Source of the DNA: Artocarpus heterophyllus
Lineage: Eukaryota; Streptophyta; Magnoliopsida; Rosales; Moraceae
Length of the DNA: 64,000 nt
Direction: 5' to 3'
Assembly: GCA_025403435.1 (NCBI GenBank)
Contig: CM046330.1
Coordinates: 28,348,822 to 28,412,821, forward strand
Part shown: positions 12,771-24,904 of the stretch, piece after piece
Numbering within the stretch: the first letter of the stretch is position 1
Layout of the letters: every line of letters starts with the position of its first letter
Position numbers and translations under genes: made by a program
Notes under the pieces: model-generated
Told to the model about the DNA's origin: nothing
Databases searched by the model: none
The model's input: only the letters and a program-made list of their open reading frames with translations

Positions 12771-13595
12771 TGCTAGACATGGTACCCTAAGGAGTAAAAG
12801 TTGTAATATATTTTTGGAGACATTTTATCATTAAAGAGCTTATTTATTATTTATATTCCAAATGTTGTCCTCTTTATGTTCATTTCCATTGAATGTATGA
12901 TAAGCAAACAAAAGTCTGAGACTATTGGTCTAAACCTTTAAGAATCGATTATATGATGGATAGATTATGCAGAAGACATGAATCTTAAGGGTGATGGTCT
13001 AAATCATAAGATCTGCAATTGAGGAAATAAAGTTGGATGCTTTATTCATGCTAAGATTGTTATGTTGTTTACATTCCTAATGGGAGATGGCTTGTCTTGG
13101 TCATCAAGGTGGGACTCCACGAGTAGAAACATTGGTGCATTGTTATAGATGACGATGTATTAGATCAAGGACAAAAGTTGAATTAATTTGGATTAATAAT
13201 TCTGTTTATGCAAGTCAATTAACTTTAGACAATCATATGTGTTGTGTCTTAATCCTGAAATGACTAATGGGCCCGTATTCTTGACTTATATCTTTTGATA
13301 TACCAAAGGATGGCATCCTAACTTAATGATGGTATGCATACGAGTATGTTGGAGACATGACTCTTGATTATGTAGACTCATTATTCATAGATATGGAATC
13401 CATAGCTCTTTTTGTTGAGTTAATGATATTCTCTTATATGCGTTATCTTGTAATTGAAAAACTAGAGCGCTCAACCATTTGGATACATAGGTATAACCAA
13501 ATGGTATACTATATTTGGATAGTAAGTGTTCCAATGTTGTAATAATAGAACATAAGATAAAAATAATCGAGAAGGTAAAACAAAATTTATCCTCA
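12771..13595 (+). repeat. copia 3' LTR
   Basis: Begins TGCTAGACATGGTACCCTAA, directly after a purine-rich stretch (GCAAGTGAGAGA) that fits a polypurine tract. It parallels the 5' LTR to about 13593. A possible terminal CA sits at 13594-13595. Confidence 0.87.
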
Positions 13596-14620
13596 AGCCG
13601 ATTATAAATATCCTATGGGGATGTGACATGTTATGATTTTTCATAGACGATTGATTTATTGAAGCTTTGTAATTTTATATAGTTTGAAAGTGTAGCTTTA
13701 AGCTTTTAGTGGTGTAGTGTTAAAGTTAATAATTATAAAATATGAATTTGGGATATTGTATTTTATAATTATAGGAGCTTGAACTATATATGTCCATCAA
13801 GTTCCATTTGCTAGTTTATAATAAATCCTGTAACAATGCAGTATATTTTTTCTACATATTGGTGACTTATGTTAAATTATTAGATTGGCTAAGATTCGAG
13901 TTAATTGGATTTAATAATTCATATTAGTTTATCAGTTGAATTAATTTTGTCAATTAATTCAAGATAAACATGTTGAATTATTATGGATAATATTTTATTT
14001 GCATAGGTTTATCTATATATGACTATTTTAATCAGATAACTTTTCTATTGCGTTATTTGAATTAAAAGTAAGGCTCCATAAAGGATTCCCGAGTCAAATG
14101 AAATAGGATTTATTCAATTGGTTGAGATGGGATCTATCTGATCAACCTGAGGAGTTTGAATTAGATTCGAATTCAGGTATTGCGACAGTGTGGTCAATTG
14201 CGCCTTTGTATCGCGGTCGACCAGAGCAGTTAGGATAAGATACACGTTTTACGTGTTTTTACTCTGAAATTCATCCAAACTTGAATTTTGAGGCCTTATC
14301 TTATTATGATTAATCTCAGGTCCGATCACTACAAATAGGGGGTGAGTTTTCTTAGTTATTTAGATCATTTGAGAAGCATAGAGTGAGCATTCTAGTTTGA
14401 GAAACTCTGAAACTCCATGAAAGCTATTATTCAACATCAAGAATGTTAGCTCTAGGTCTTCTTAAGTAGTTGGAAGGAGAGTTATTGAATGAAAAGCTGT
14501 ACGAAGTACGACCGCCCATACTCCAATCGTAGATAAAGAATAGTAAAGAAAACTAGTTGATTGAGGCTGTTTTAGAACATTCTTCTCTACACGGATTAAG
14601 ACTCCTCTCTTTTCCTTGGT
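13596..14620. other. Unclassified repeat-like DNA, possibly a solo LTR or retroelement leader
   Basis: No protein signal. The tract around 13860-14460 has the feel of a copia LTR with leader: a TTAATTGGATTTAATAATTC stretch, a promoter-like CTACAAATAGGGGG near 14330 and a following GAGAAACTCTGAAA leader. No second copy exists in the window to prove it, so the call is tentative. Confidence 0.3.
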
Positions 14621-17189
14621 CTGACCATCTCTATGGCCAAGGATATGTTAGCCAGTCAAAAGATGGCGTCAGACTCCAACCCCAAAGAAGAGAAGAGAGG
14701 AGCACACCAAGAAAAAGACCCATGAAAGGAGACTGAGAGAGAAAGGCAGTAATTATGATATTTTTAAGAATATTTTTATTACACTTTGAAAGGCAACCAT
14801 ATGCAGTACACATGACATTTTTTGGTCTGATTTTAACAAGAATTAATGATCGGACCACCGTTGAAGTTAATAATTTAATTCATTGATATTTTGCTTATAA
14901 AATTAGGACTAAATAGAACTTCAAGGACCAACAGAGCCATTAACCTAAAAGTAAATTAATATGAACATGTAAATGAGGTTGAAATCATGTGGAAATCATT
15001 TAATAATACCAGAGAACTTTTTGTTCACGAAAGGATAACTCAATTCCTGACAAATTTTTAAAGCCAGCAATAAAAACTGGTCAATTCTGGTAGTTAAGTA
15101 AGTTAATCTTTTCTAGTTAATCCTAAAATCTACTTTTGATTCAAAAATAAATAAATAAAACCTTAAAGAGTTGGCCTTCAATTTCAATAGCTGGGGCCTA
15201 GCCTTCCTTTTAGATTACGGGAGAAGGTCAGGCCAAACTCTGCCCACCCTTTCAGACCCCTATCAAAATAGGAATTTATCTTGCATCATTACAGATTAGG
15301 ATTGAGGAGTAAAGACCATCCAAGTAGCAGGGGGTAAAATCTTTTATCAATAAGAAAAACGAAAGCAGATAAACGTAACAATCATAGTAGTTATTGCATT
15401 CTTTAGAATCAAACACTGCCTTTTCTGTACAAAGCAAAAGTCGTTTTACATTTGCTGTGTTTGGTAGAAGGCATAGAAAGAAATAAGAAGGAAATAATTG
15501 AATTTTCTTGAGAGAAATCTATTCCCATCGTCCGTTAGGGTGTTGACAGGGCCGCACTTTTCCAAGCCTCTAGATGAGTCAGCACATATTCTTGCTGCCC
15601 AAAGATAACTACTTCGTAACCCTAACCGTGTCGAAATTTATTGGACCCCACGATATGTAGTACACTACATGATACATACAAACCCGCACATACCTACTTG
15701 TATTTAAATTGTCCTTAAAGAGGTTATAATTTTTCTAGCGCATTTGACCCTAAGCTCTTTATAGTTTGACATTTTTTGTCCCAAAAAAATTACTATTGCT
15801 ACTGCTATTATTGTTATGGATTGAAATTACAAAATTACCCTCTAATTTTCATAGCTCTTATAGTTTGATATTTTTCATCCCAGAAAAATTACTATTACGT
15901 ACTACTACTATTATTGTTATGGTTTGAAATTACAAAACTGTCATATAATTTTAATTATTTCTCAATTTATCTTTACGTTTCTCGAAGATACAAAGACATC
16001 CTTTAAATTTGAAAAAACGATTTCATTTCATCTTCACAGACTTTGCGAATGAAAAAAAAAAAAAAAAGAGAAAAGGACAAAGAAACCCTTAATTGGACAT
16101 TTTTATTTCTAAAATGTATTTTTTCTTGGGAAAAATTTTTGAAAAGTATTATCTCATTTATAAACATAAAATTCAAGATCTTTTTTTTTTTTTTTTGACT
16201 TTTGATGTTTTGTTTTAGTGCTTTTCATGCTTTTTAAATCTATAAAATATTGTCATAAACTGCGTTTAAGGGAAGTTATGTCGTTTTGTCCCCTTTTTTT
16301 CTCATTAAATACGCAGGTGTCATTGGGCAGCGGGGTCCGTTGGGGTAGCCATGGGTCCAGGCCACTGGCATGATGAGAGCTTCGGCCATGTCTCCCTCAT
16401 TCTTATTAATAAAACAAGTCGCCATGTTTTGCACACATGTTGCCTCGTTTATTATTGATTGTTTTATATTCTCGGTGCCTCGTGTTTACCTCATTATACG
16501 TGTCAACTTGCTTCCTGTGTGCTTGGTTGTCTTAGTTGTTACTGCTTATTGAATTCTCATGATGCTTTTGTGTTGTTGTGAGATGCCAACACATGCTCAT
16601 GCTAGCAAAATAGTTTACAATCATGGTTTGTTCCCTTGCTGGCAACGTTATAGGTTGAATTGCTAACCGAGAGGGGTGACGTAAGTGCCACACGACTTGC
16701 CTGCACAAAGGGTTAATGTTGCCGATCTATGACAATATGGATGAAATTGAAATAGGTTTTCAAATTTTCAACCAAATGATACCTTTGTAATTTCTACAAA
16801 CAGAAAGACATTGAGAAATGATAAAAATTCTAAGAAATATTTATGAAATCAACTTTTATTATCATCATCGTCGTCATCATCACTATTGTTATCTTTGTTT
16901 TCAGCATTGTCGTCGTCGTCATCATTATTGCTATTACTAATCTGATAATTTTTTTTTTACAATCTAATCTAATAGTTTTTTTTTAATTTAATCCAGTCAA
17001 TGATTTGGGTTATAAATTGTCACTCTTTTTAAATTATGGAGACTAAATTGCGAATAAAAAATGTTTAAAGAATAAAGGTGTGAAATCACAATAATTTAGG
17101 GTTACATTACTAAAAACAAAAGATATACAACATTAGAATTCACTAAACTTAAAACCCCTCATAAACCACGCTGGCTCTGTGTCTCAAAA
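14621..17189. other. Intergenic, no gene seen
   Basis: AT-rich DNA with no convincing coding signal on either strand. It holds homopolymer runs (A-rich near 16050, T-rich near 16180 and 16950), a GTC/ATC trinucleotide-rich stretch near 16860-16930, and the 100-bp tandem duplication annotated separately. A 75-codon minus-strand frame at 14631-14858 has no recognisable family. Confidence 0.7.
15753..15952. repeat. 100-bp tandem duplication
   Basis: The unit starting AGCTCTTTATAGTTTGACAT at 15753 is repeated at 15853 (AGCTCTTATAGTTTGATAT). Both units contain a CTATTATTGTTATGG-type core and an AAATTACAAAA tail. The two copies differ by several substitutions and small indels. Confidence 0.8.
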
Positions 17190-17197
17190 TAAGAAAA
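17190..17197. repeat. hAT target-site duplication, left copy
   Basis: TAAGAAAA, identical to 27154-27161. Eight bases is the usual hAT duplication length. Confidence 0.88.
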
Positions 17198-17967
17198 TAG
17201 AGATACAACAATGGGCCCGGGCCCCTAGAGCCCGTGGGTCAGCACGGGCCCATCCTGATACAGTGATGGGCTAGGCCTGCACAGCCCATCACTGTTCAAG
17301 GCACCGCCTAGCCCATAAATATTGGTGGGCTGGGCTGGGCCGGGCCAACATATATTGACTCATAGGCCTGGCCGACACGACCAATAAAAAATCATGAGCT
17401 AGGTTGTGGTGGCACGTTTAGGCCCATCATGGGCCGGCCCATCTTGGACCGTGTAAGGCCTATATCTATGCCCACAATGGGCCAGCCCACCAAAGGTCTA
17501 TTGTGGCCTAATTTCATTTGTAATGTTTTTTTTTTGTTTTTTAGTAATTTTGTAAGCATCTTATATATAATTATCCTGATTCTATTCTTTTTTCCTTACT
17601 AAGGTTTTCCCCCACTGGGTTTTCCATGGAATGGTTTTTAATGAGGCAATCATAAATAAAATATCCTTTTTCATATTTTCATTGACTATTCAAGCTTTTA
17701 TATTTGTTAACTTGTTTAAAAATTCAAAAAAAAAATAAAAAAAAAATTACATGCTTAGATGGGCTAGCCTAACTAAACCCACGATGTGCCAAAATGGGCC
17801 TCCCTATCCTAACTTGTAGATGGGCTCGAATGAGCCAGCCTATTTAACGCCTATGGCACAGCTCAGCCTGACTCATGATATAGGCTAGGTTGAGATCAAT
17901 CTAATATGGGCCGGCCTAGCCTAGCCTACAAATTCATGGGCTAGGCTGACCAGGCCCATGGCCTGCG

Positions 17968-20158
17968 TGTCACGCCCCGGAGTACGGGAGGTGACGTGGC
18001 GGAATATTTAGATTAATTAAAGGAGAATTTAATTGAAAACCGAGAGTTTGAAAATCAAATTAAATAAAAATTAAGGGTTTTAAAAATCCAATTAAGCAAG
18101 AAATAAAGAAGATTTTTCCACCACATTTGATAAAGAATTTAAAATCATTAAACAAATAACAACAATTGAATAAAAACCGCGAATATGGGTTCCACAACCC
18201 ACAACTTGTGCACACACATGGATCTGACAATATCACAAATACAATTACAGTCCAAGTACAAATAAAGTTAAGTCTTACATGCCTTGTTTAGTAATACAGA
18301 ATATAAATAGATTCTCCTATTGCTCCTGAGTTCGGTCCGAAGAATCTTCTCCAAACCTAAATGGGAAACCACCTAGAAGGGGGGGGGGGATTTAAAACAG
18401 ATAAAACGTGAGCGAAAGGCTCAGTAGGACTAAGTTTTATAAAATAATTTAATGCAAAGAAACATAGCATTATCAGGAGTTATGCAAGAAGAAACTTGAA
18501 TAAATAAATAAATAAATTGAGTAGAACCGTTCTGACACAGAACAGTCTACTCGTCAAATCAAAACACCAGTTTACATTTACCTAGGCAAACCATGATATC
18601 ACCACCGTAGTGGCCCAGCTGGGTTTCGGGACCTGCCCCCAAGGTCGATCACGACCCGATCTCTGATATGGCATCATGCCTTAGTGTTTATTATCATTGT
18701 CATTCAAAACCCAATTACCGAGTGTTGTCAATTACATTCATTATGAAATTCGTTTCATGTCACGGTATATAAAAATATAACCGATAAAACCATTTTCAAA
18801 CAACCGTTGAAAACATGTTGGATAGAAATCCTTTTCAAAGCCAAATCATTTCAAAACCAGGCTACCAAAGAAATAGGATAGAAGTCCTACCTCAGTACTC
18901 GTGCCGGTACCCCACACCGTAATCCCGGTCCGCTATACGTTAGCTCCACGGAACCACGAACAGTCCTAGATACAAACTAAGTCGATCAATATCTAGTTCG
19001 AGACATTCTATGTTACCAAATCATTTCATGATGTCCTAGTGTGCCATTTGTATCATTAAAATCATCCTATAAGGTTGGGATTTAAATCAGGGTTCAAAAC
19101 AGTGAAATCGGGTAAAAATCACAAAATTTTCCATGCCTCGGTCGGCCTGCCGGACGCCCTGCTTCGGCCTGCCGAACTGTACAGTTCGGCCTGCCGGAAA
19201 CGAGGTTCGGCCTGCCGAACATTTCCCCAGATTCGGCCTGCCGGTCGGAAGAACACCGGCGTGCCGATCATCACTCCGGCCTGCCGAACATGAACTTCGG
19301 CCTGCCGAACTGGGAAGATCCAGAAATCCCAGCCACGGGTTTCTCGATCCCCAAAATCCAAATCTTGTTTCTAACCTGTTTTTCTCAAATCCCAGGCATG
19401 AAAAACAACTATAGTTGATAGAAAAACATTCTAGAACATGTTTGGGATCATTTAAACAACATTTGAACTCAAAATCCTCAAAAATCCGAAAATGAGAAAA
19501 AAAGAGGAGAAAAATGAAAATCTTGAATCCAATCCGTTTTTCTTCAATCTAGGTTTAGATTCTAGTTGTTCTAAGCTCATTTAACACAAATCCACGGTTT
19601 TCTAAGCTAAAATAAACTTAGATTTCAAAAACACACAAAATCAAAAATTTTGTAAAAAGTTTAGAAATTTCGAATCTAACCTCGAATCGAAGCTTCAATC
19701 CGCGTTCTCGGTTGCCGAATCACGTCCCCGAGCTTCCTCCTTGCTGTTCCGAAGCTTGGATTCGAATGTGGTTTTCAAAAATTTAGAGAGAGATTGAGAG
19801 AGAGTAAGCTGCCGAGAGAGAGAGGGAAGAGAGAGAGAGAGCTCGTGAGAGTGAGGAGAGAGAGAGAGGAAAGGAAAATAAATAGAGAAAATCGGTGGGC
19901 GGTTTTACTGTGTGAAAACCATGTGTCGCCCACGGTTTTGTAAAACGGAGTATTTTTAACATTTTACAAATTGTTGTGTTTTAAAACTCAAAACATCATT
20001 TTAAATCAATAAGAAATCTTTTGAACACATCAATTTAACAAAACAACCAAAAACTAAAAATCCAACCAAATAATCTAATTAAAGTTAAAACTTTAATTAT
20101 GGCACACTAATTCATCATTTACATTACATTAATATTAAATAAATTTCGGGACGTTACA
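17968..20158 (-). repeat. chromovirus 3' LTR (left copy)
   Basis: Starts TGTCACGCCCCGGAGTACGG on the plus strand and ends GGGACGTTACA. In element sense it runs TGTAACGTCCCG to GGGGCGTGACA. It holds a TATA-like CTATTTATTT (minus strand, 19877-19886), a CT-rich tract just downstream in element sense (about 19786-19870), and the palindrome array at 19139-19310. Confidence 0.95.
19139..19310 (-). repeat. LTR array of TTCGGCAGGCCGAA palindromes
   Basis: Eight copies of a near-perfect palindrome with core CGGCCTGCCG (plus strand) are spaced irregularly over 172 bp, most extended to TTCGGCCTGCCGAA. The partner LTR carries the same array at 26076-26247, where the fourth copy has lost both arms through two G-to-A changes. 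In element sense the array is in the leader RNA, where each copy could fold as a short hairpin. Confidence 0.85.
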
Positions 20159-20176
20159 GCTCTCCACCCCTAAAAG
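20159..20176 (-). other. Polypurine tract of the chromovirus
   Basis: On the minus strand TTTTAGGGGTGGAGAGC directly precedes the 3' LTR start at 20158. A purine-rich run in this position primes plus-strand DNA synthesis. Confidence 0.8.
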
Positions 20177-20206
20177 AAATTTCGTCCTCGAAATTTACAA
20201 CTCATC

Positions 20207-23200
20207 TCAAAAACAAAACAAATGCGGATATAACTCCCGCATACCCGACTCTAGTTCCCAAGTGGCTTCATCAACTCCGTGATGCTGCCACACGACCTTT
20301 ACCAATGGTATCTCACGACGACGCAAGCTAATCACTTTCCGGTCGATAATCTGAATCGGCACTTCTTCGTACGTCGTATCCTCCTGAACCTGTACATCGC
20401 GAAACGATACTATCTTACCCTGCTCAGGTGGACACTTCCTAAGCATAGACACATGAAACACATCGTGCACATGAGAAAGTTCGGGTGGAAGATCAAGCCG
20501 ATAAGCGACCACACCAACACGCTGAGTGATCTCGAACGGCCCAATATACCTCGGCGCGAGCTTCCCACTCACTCCGAACCGCATAGTTCCCTTACGAGGT
20601 GACACCCTCAAGAGAACAAAATCTCCAACCGCGAACTCTAAGGGTCTACGTCTCCTATCCGCGTAGCTCTTCTGCCGACTCTGAGCTGCTCTCAACCGAT
20701 CCCGAATCACCGCGACTTTCTCGTTGCTGACACGAATCTCATCTGGCCCAAGAATAACTCTATCCTCCGGTTCGGCCCAACACACAGGTGACCGACACGG
20801 TCGCCCATACAATGCCTCAAATGGTGCCATACCGATACTCGCCTGATAACTGTTGTTGTACGAGAACTCCGCCAAATGCAAATATTGCTTCCAATTCCCG
20901 CCGAAGTCCAACGCACAAGCACGCAACATATCCTCGAGAACCTGAATAACCCGCTCAGACTGCCCATCAGTCTGAGGATGAAACGCCGTACTTAAGTTCA
21001 AATCTGTACCCAAAGCCTCCTGAAAACTCCTCCAGTACTTAGCATTAAACCTGGTATCTCGATCAGAGGTGATGGACAAAGGAACTCCATGCAACCTCAC
21101 AATGTTCTGCATATACAACTCCCCGAGAATCTTCCTGGAACACGTCGACCTAAACGGAATGAAATGCGCCGATTTCGTCAACCTGTCGACCATAACCCAA
21201 ACTGCATCATGCCGCTGCTCCGTCCTCGGCAAACCTGTGAGGAAATCCATCGTCACATGCTCCCATTTCCACCCTGGAATAGGAAGCGGCTGAAGCTGAC
21301 CTGCAGGCTTCTGATGCTCGGCTTTCACCTGAAGACACGTCGAACACTTGGCCACGTACTCGCGAACATCTTTCTTCATGCCTCTCCACCAATAGTGCCT
21401 CTTCAAATCACGATACATCTTGGTGCTCCCCGGATGAATAGCGAACTGAGACCTATGAGCTTCATCTAGAACGGCTTTCGTCACCTCGGCGATAACTGGA
21501 ACTGCAAGACGCTCCCGGAAGTACAACGATCCATCTGCATGCACGCTCCATTCTTCAAACTGCTCCCCGTTCTGAATCCGCGACCAAATCCCCTGCAAAT
21601 GTCGATCTTGCCACTGACCTTGCTTCACCATCCGAACAAGAGCTGGAGTCGCTTCCACGTGATACAACAAAACTCGATCACCGTCGTCATGATACTGTAG
21701 CCGATACTCACTCACTGTCGCATCCCTGCTCCAGTCCTCAAAAATCAAACAAGCCAGAATCCCTGAAGACTTTCTGCTAAGCGCGTCCGCTACCACATTA
21801 GCTTTCCCGGGATGATACTGCAACGCGAAATCATAATCCTCCATGTACTCCACCCATCTGCGCTGCCTCAAGTTGAGATCCCTCTGAGTGAACAAATGCC
21901 TCAAACTCTTGTGATCGGAGAAGACCTGAAATGATGCTCCATACAAGTAACATCTCCAAATCTTCAGCGCGTAGATCACCGCTGCAAGCTCTAAATCGTG
22001 AGTAGGATAATTCCGCTCGTGAGGTCGTAGCTGTCTCGATCTATACGCAACCACACGTCCATGCTGCATCAACACGCATCCAAGTCCGCGCCCTGAAGCA
22101 TCAGCATAAACCTCATACGGCTCGTCACTGCTAGGAATAATCAACACTGGAGCTGAAGTCAATCGGTTCTTCAATTCCTGGAAAGCAGACTCACAGTCTT
22201 CATCCCACTCAAACCTGACGTTTTTCCTTATCAACCTCGTCAACGGAGCTGCAATCTTCGAAAAGTCCTTTACAAATTTCCGGTAATATCCAGCAAGACC
22301 TAAGAAGCTGCGAATCTCCGCTACATTCCTTGGTCGTTCCCACTCCAATATAGCTTCAATCTTGGACGGATCCACTGAAATACCATGCTCCGAAATGACA
22401 TGACCCAGAAATTTGACCTCGGTCAACCAGAACTCACACTTTTCCCTCTTAGCACACAACTGGTGCTCCCGCAGAGTCTGAAGCACGATCCGAAGATGCT
22501 GCTCATGCTCCTCCCAAGTCTTAGAATACACAAGAATATCATCGATGAACACGATCACAAACTGATCCAGATACGGCCGAAATATCCTGTTCATCAAATC
22601 CATAAAAGCTGCTGGAGCATTCGTCAACCCGAAAGACATAACCAGAAACTCGAAGTGCCCATACCGAGTCCTAAAAGCTGTCTTGGGAATATCCTCTTCC
22701 TTGATTCTGAGCTGATGATAACCTGACCGCAAATCAATCTTCGAGAAGTATCGCGAACCTCCCAACTGGTCAAATAGCTCATCAATCCTAAACAAGGGAT
22801 ACTTGTTCTTCACCGTAACACGATTCAGCTGCCGATAATCCACACATAACCTGAGAGTCCCATCGTGCTTCTTAGCGAACAAAACTGGTGCTCCCCACGG
22901 AGATGTGCTATTCCGAATATATCCTTTATCAGCAAGCTCCTGAAGTTGCTTCCTCAATTCCTTCATTTCTGCCGGTGCCATCCGATAAGGTGCCATAGAA
23001 ATCGGTGATGTCCCTGGAAACAACTCGATACCGAACTCAATCTCCCGATGCGGTGGTAACCCTGATAACTCGTTGGGGAAGACATCCTCGAACTCACCAA
23101 CCACCGGAATCGCTACACTACTACTCGAAACATAGGGCTCGCAATCTAGATTGGCAAGAAAAGCAAAACAATCTAGATTCCTTCGCCCTCCTAGACATGA

Positions 23201-24223
23201 CTTCATGAGACGCTCACTCATTAGCCAATCACCACCACCCTGGTAAGTGATTACCGTCCCACTATCAGACACTAGGGTCACTTTTCTAAGTTGGCAGTCC
23301 ACAACTGCACTATACCTGGACAACCAGTCCATCCCTAAAATCACATCATAGGAACTCATGGGGAGTACAATCAAATCACTTTTCAAAATCTCATCCCCAA
23401 TCTTTATTTTACAAGATTTACACACACAATTTACACACACCCGCCCCAAGGGAGAAGTTATAACTAGGGGTTCCTTAAACTCTTCTACTTCTAATCCCAA
23501 GGCATGTACAAAGGAACTCGAAATGAGAGAATGAGATGCACCGGTATCAAATAAAACGCGAGCTAGAGATCTAGAAACCAAAACCATACCATCGACAACC
23601 GCGTTACCAATCTGAGAATCTGACCCTCCAGATGCCATTGCATGAACCTGCACTGGCGCCTTCCCTTTTCCTCTACCGACATTGCTGGGTCCTGCATTAC
23701 TCGGCCGATACTGCTGAGATGGAGATGACTGCACACTACCTGTACTCGGAGCTCTATACTGAGGAACTCTGCGCTGAAAATACTGCGGCTGCTGTCCCCG
23801 TGCCGGATATGAGAATTGCTGAGGAGAAAACTGCGGATACTGCAACTGCGGGTACTGCGGAGGCGGAGGTAGGGTCTGAGGCTGAGGCTGAGACGAACGA
23901 CTGGCATCCTCCCCGGTCTGCGATCCAAGACGAGCACTCCTGATCGGGCAATTCCTCTTGATGTGTCCGGGCTGCTGACAGAAATGACAATGAAAGCTGT
24001 AGGGGTTGCTGCGCCCGCTGCCAGACGAACTGCTACTGCCACTGGTCGCACCGCCTTGCTTGCCTTTCCCCGGAGTTGGACGACTACTGGTGCTCTTCCT
24101 GCCACTCCTCTGCGGTCCTCCTGAAGCCTTGGCTCGGTCCTCACAATACTGCACGTAATCATTCTCCACGGAGATTGCCGACGACACAAGCTCTCCGAAA
24201 CTCCTAAGCCGTAGAGCAACCAA
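20207..24223 (-). CDS. chromovirus Pol polyprotein (Gag C-terminus to chromodomain), 1338 residues from the first Met after a stop
   Basis: This is the downstream part of one long frame. It stays in the same frame as the gag segment upstream and is cut from it by a stop at 24254-24256. Visible in order: Gag zinc knuckle C79-C82-H87-C92; aspartic protease with DTGA at 226-229; reverse transcriptase about 380-700 with FIDD at 559-562; RNase H from about 700 with D708 in YADAS; integrase zinc site H923, H930, C960, C963 and catalytic D993, D1054, E1090 (35 residues between the last two); C-terminal chromodomain about 1303-1335 ending [17 protein letters not shown]. All key residues seen are the expected ones. 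The chromodomain would steer integration to chromatin marks. The listed start is simply the first Met after the stop, not a proven initiator. Confidence 0.93.
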   Translation of the reverse strand: MVALRLRSFGELVSSAISVENDYVQYCEDRAKASGGPQRSGRKSTSSRPTPGKGKQGGATSGSSSSSGSGRSNPYSFHCHFCQQPGHIKRNCPIRSARLGSQTGEDASRSSQPQPQTLPPPPQYPQLQYPQFSPQQFSYPARGQQPQYFQRRVPQYRAPSTGSVQSSPSQQYRPSNAGPSNVGRGKGKAPVQVHAMASGGSDSQIGNAVVDGMVLVSRSLARVLFDTGASHSLISSSFVHALGLEVEEFKEPLVITSPLGRVCVNCVCKSCKIKIGDEILKSDLIVLPMSSYDVILGMDWLSRYSAVVDCQLRKVTLVSDSGTVITYQGGGDWLMSERLMKSCLGGRRNLDCFAFLANLDCEPYVSSSSVAIPVVGEFEDVFPNELSGLPPHREIEFGIELFPGTSPISMAPYRMAPAEMKELRKQLQELADKGYIRNSTSPWGAPVLFAKKHDGTLRLCVDYRQLNRVTVKNKYPLFRIDELFDQLGGSRYFSKIDLRSGYHQLRIKEEDIPKTAFRTRYGHFEFLVMSFGLTNAPAAFMDLMNRIFRPYLDQFVIVFIDDILVYSKTWEEHEQHLRIVLQTLREHQLCAKREKCEFWLTEVKFLGHVISEHGISVDPSKIEAILEWERPRNVAEIRSFLGLAGYYRKFVKDFSKIAAPLTRLIRKNVRFEWDEDCESAFQELKNRLTSAPVLIIPSSDEPYEVYADASGRGLGCVLMQHGRVVAYRSRQLRPHERNYPTHDLELAAVIYALKIWRCYLYGASFQVFSDHKSLRHLFTQRDLNLRQRRWVEYMEDYDFALQYHPGKANVVADALSRKSSGILACLIFEDWSRDATVSEYRLQYHDDGDRVLLYHVEATPALVRMVKQGQWQDRHLQGIWSRIQNGEQFEEWSVHADGSLYFRERLAVPVIAEVTKAVLDEAHRSQFAIHPGSTKMYRDLKRHYWWRGMKKDVREYVAKCSTCLQVKAEHQKPAGQLQPLPIPGWKWEHVTMDFLTGLPRTEQRHDAVWVMVDRLTKSAHFIPFRSTCSRKILGELYMQNIVRLHGVPLSITSDRDTRFNAKYWRSFQEALGTDLNLSTAFHPQTDGQSERVIQVLEDMLRACALDFGGNWKQYLHLAEFSYNNSYQASIGMAPFEALYGRPCRSPVCWAEPEDRVILGPDEIRVSNEKVAVIRDRLRAAQSRQKSYADRRRRPLEFAVGDFVLLRVSPRKGTMRFGVSGKLAPRYIGPFEITQRVGVVAYRLDLPPELSHVHDVFHVSMLRKCPPEQGKIVSFRDVQVQEDTTYEEVPIQIIDRKVISLRRREIPLVKVVWQHHGVDEATWELESGMRELYPHLFCF

Positions 24224-24253
24224 CTGCCGCCGAATAGGAGCCTTGAGTCCTTC

Positions 24254-24799
24254 CTAAAACTTGATGCATTTCTCGCGCTCCGATGCCACAGCTGATGGAG
24301 CAAACCTAGCCAACTCGCTAAACTTTGCCTCGTACTCCCGAACTGACATATCACCCTGCTGCAATCTATAAAACTCAGCTGCTTTTTGATCTCGATATCC
24401 CTGCGGAAAATACCGATCATAGAACAGATCCTCGAACTTGTCCCAACCGATATCGCCACCGCGCTCCAGACGCTTAGTTTGTTTCCACCAAGTGTTAGCG
24501 CCACCCTCGAGCTTATACGCCGCGAATTCCACACGATACTCCTCAGGCACACCAAGAGTATCAAGATGCTTCAAGATCGAATCCAACCAATACTCTGCTA
24601 ACTGCGGATCCCCATTGCCATCAAAAGTCGGAATAGACGCCCGCCGAAATTCCTTAAAGAAGGCATGCCGACTACCAACACTGGAGTCTTCCGGTCTAGT
24701 CCTGGCTGCCATCTGCCGAAAAGCCGCAATCATAGACCTCATCAGGCCCTCATCATTTCCGAACTCGGCGTCAGCTGTCGAACGACGTCTAGGTGCCAT
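24254..24799 (-). CDS. chromovirus Gag N-terminal part, ends at a premature stop
   Basis: The frame begins at an ATG 91 bp after the primer-binding site (MAPRRRSTADAEFG). It contains the capsid-like retrotrans_gag block at about residues 55-175 (PTFDGNGDPQLAEYWLDSI, FPQGYRDQKAAEF). It ends at a TAG (24254-24256, minus strand) in the middle of the Gag domain, before the zinc knuckle. The frame then resumes without a shift. Plant gypsy elements of this group normally encode Gag-Pol as one frame, and no readthrough is known at this place, so I read the stop as a recent disabling mutation. It separates the capsid part from everything else. Confidence 0.9.
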   Translation of the reverse strand: MAPRRRSTADAEFGNDEGLMRSMIAAFRQMAARTRPEDSSVGSRHAFFKEFRRASIPTFDGNGDPQLAEYWLDSILKHLDTLGVPEEYRVEFAAYKLEGGANTWWKQTKRLERGGDIGWDKFEDLFYDRYFPQGYRDQKAAEFYRLQQGDMSVREYEAKFSELARFAPSAVASEREKCIKF

Positions 24800-24889
24800 T
24801 CTCTCACTTCTGAAAACAAAATTTGGACTGTCAGAGGTATTTCATTGTCAAACCTATGTGTGCACAATTCCCAAGGTTCATAACCTTGA

Positions 24890-24901
24890 GCTCTGATACC
24901 A
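24890..24901 (-). other. Primer-binding site, initiator tRNA-Met type
   Basis: The minus strand reads TGGTATCAGAGC three bases after the 5' LTR edge at 24905. It is complementary to the 3' end of initiator tRNA-Met, the usual primer for this group. Confidence 0.93.
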
Positions 24902-24904
24902 TTC

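Larger units (their letters stand above)
7885..13595 (+). mobile_element. Decayed Ty1/copia LTR retrotransposon
   Basis: Two direct repeats of about 820 bp, each starting TG(T/C)TAGACATGG, flank a plus-strand copia polyprotein remnant with the order gag, protease, integrase, reverse transcriptase, RNase H. I found no matching 5-bp target duplication and no clean primer-binding site. The repeats differ at many positions and the coding region is full of stops and frameshifts, so the insertion is old. It sits in the gypsy LTR ending at 7884. Confidence 0.9.

Noticed and set aside
7885..13595. Search for a copia target duplication
   Set aside because: The 5 bp before 7885 (ACGCC) do not match those after the likely end (AGCCG); not claimed.
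14631..14858. 75-codon minus-strand frame
   Set aside because: Unknown, short, in repeat-like DNA with no conserved motif.
19075..19414. Frames rich in RPAE/CRT words in the LTR, repeated at 26012-26351
   Set aside because: Products of the CGGCCTGCCG palindrome array in three frames; not a protein.
20279..23943. Several plus-strand frames antisense to pol
   Set aside because: Antisense shadows without any recognised motif.
23563..24564. 333-codon minus-strand frame overlapping chromovirus gag-pol
   Set aside because: Out-of-frame shadow in GC-richer coding DNA; the gag-pol frame carries all recognisable motifs.
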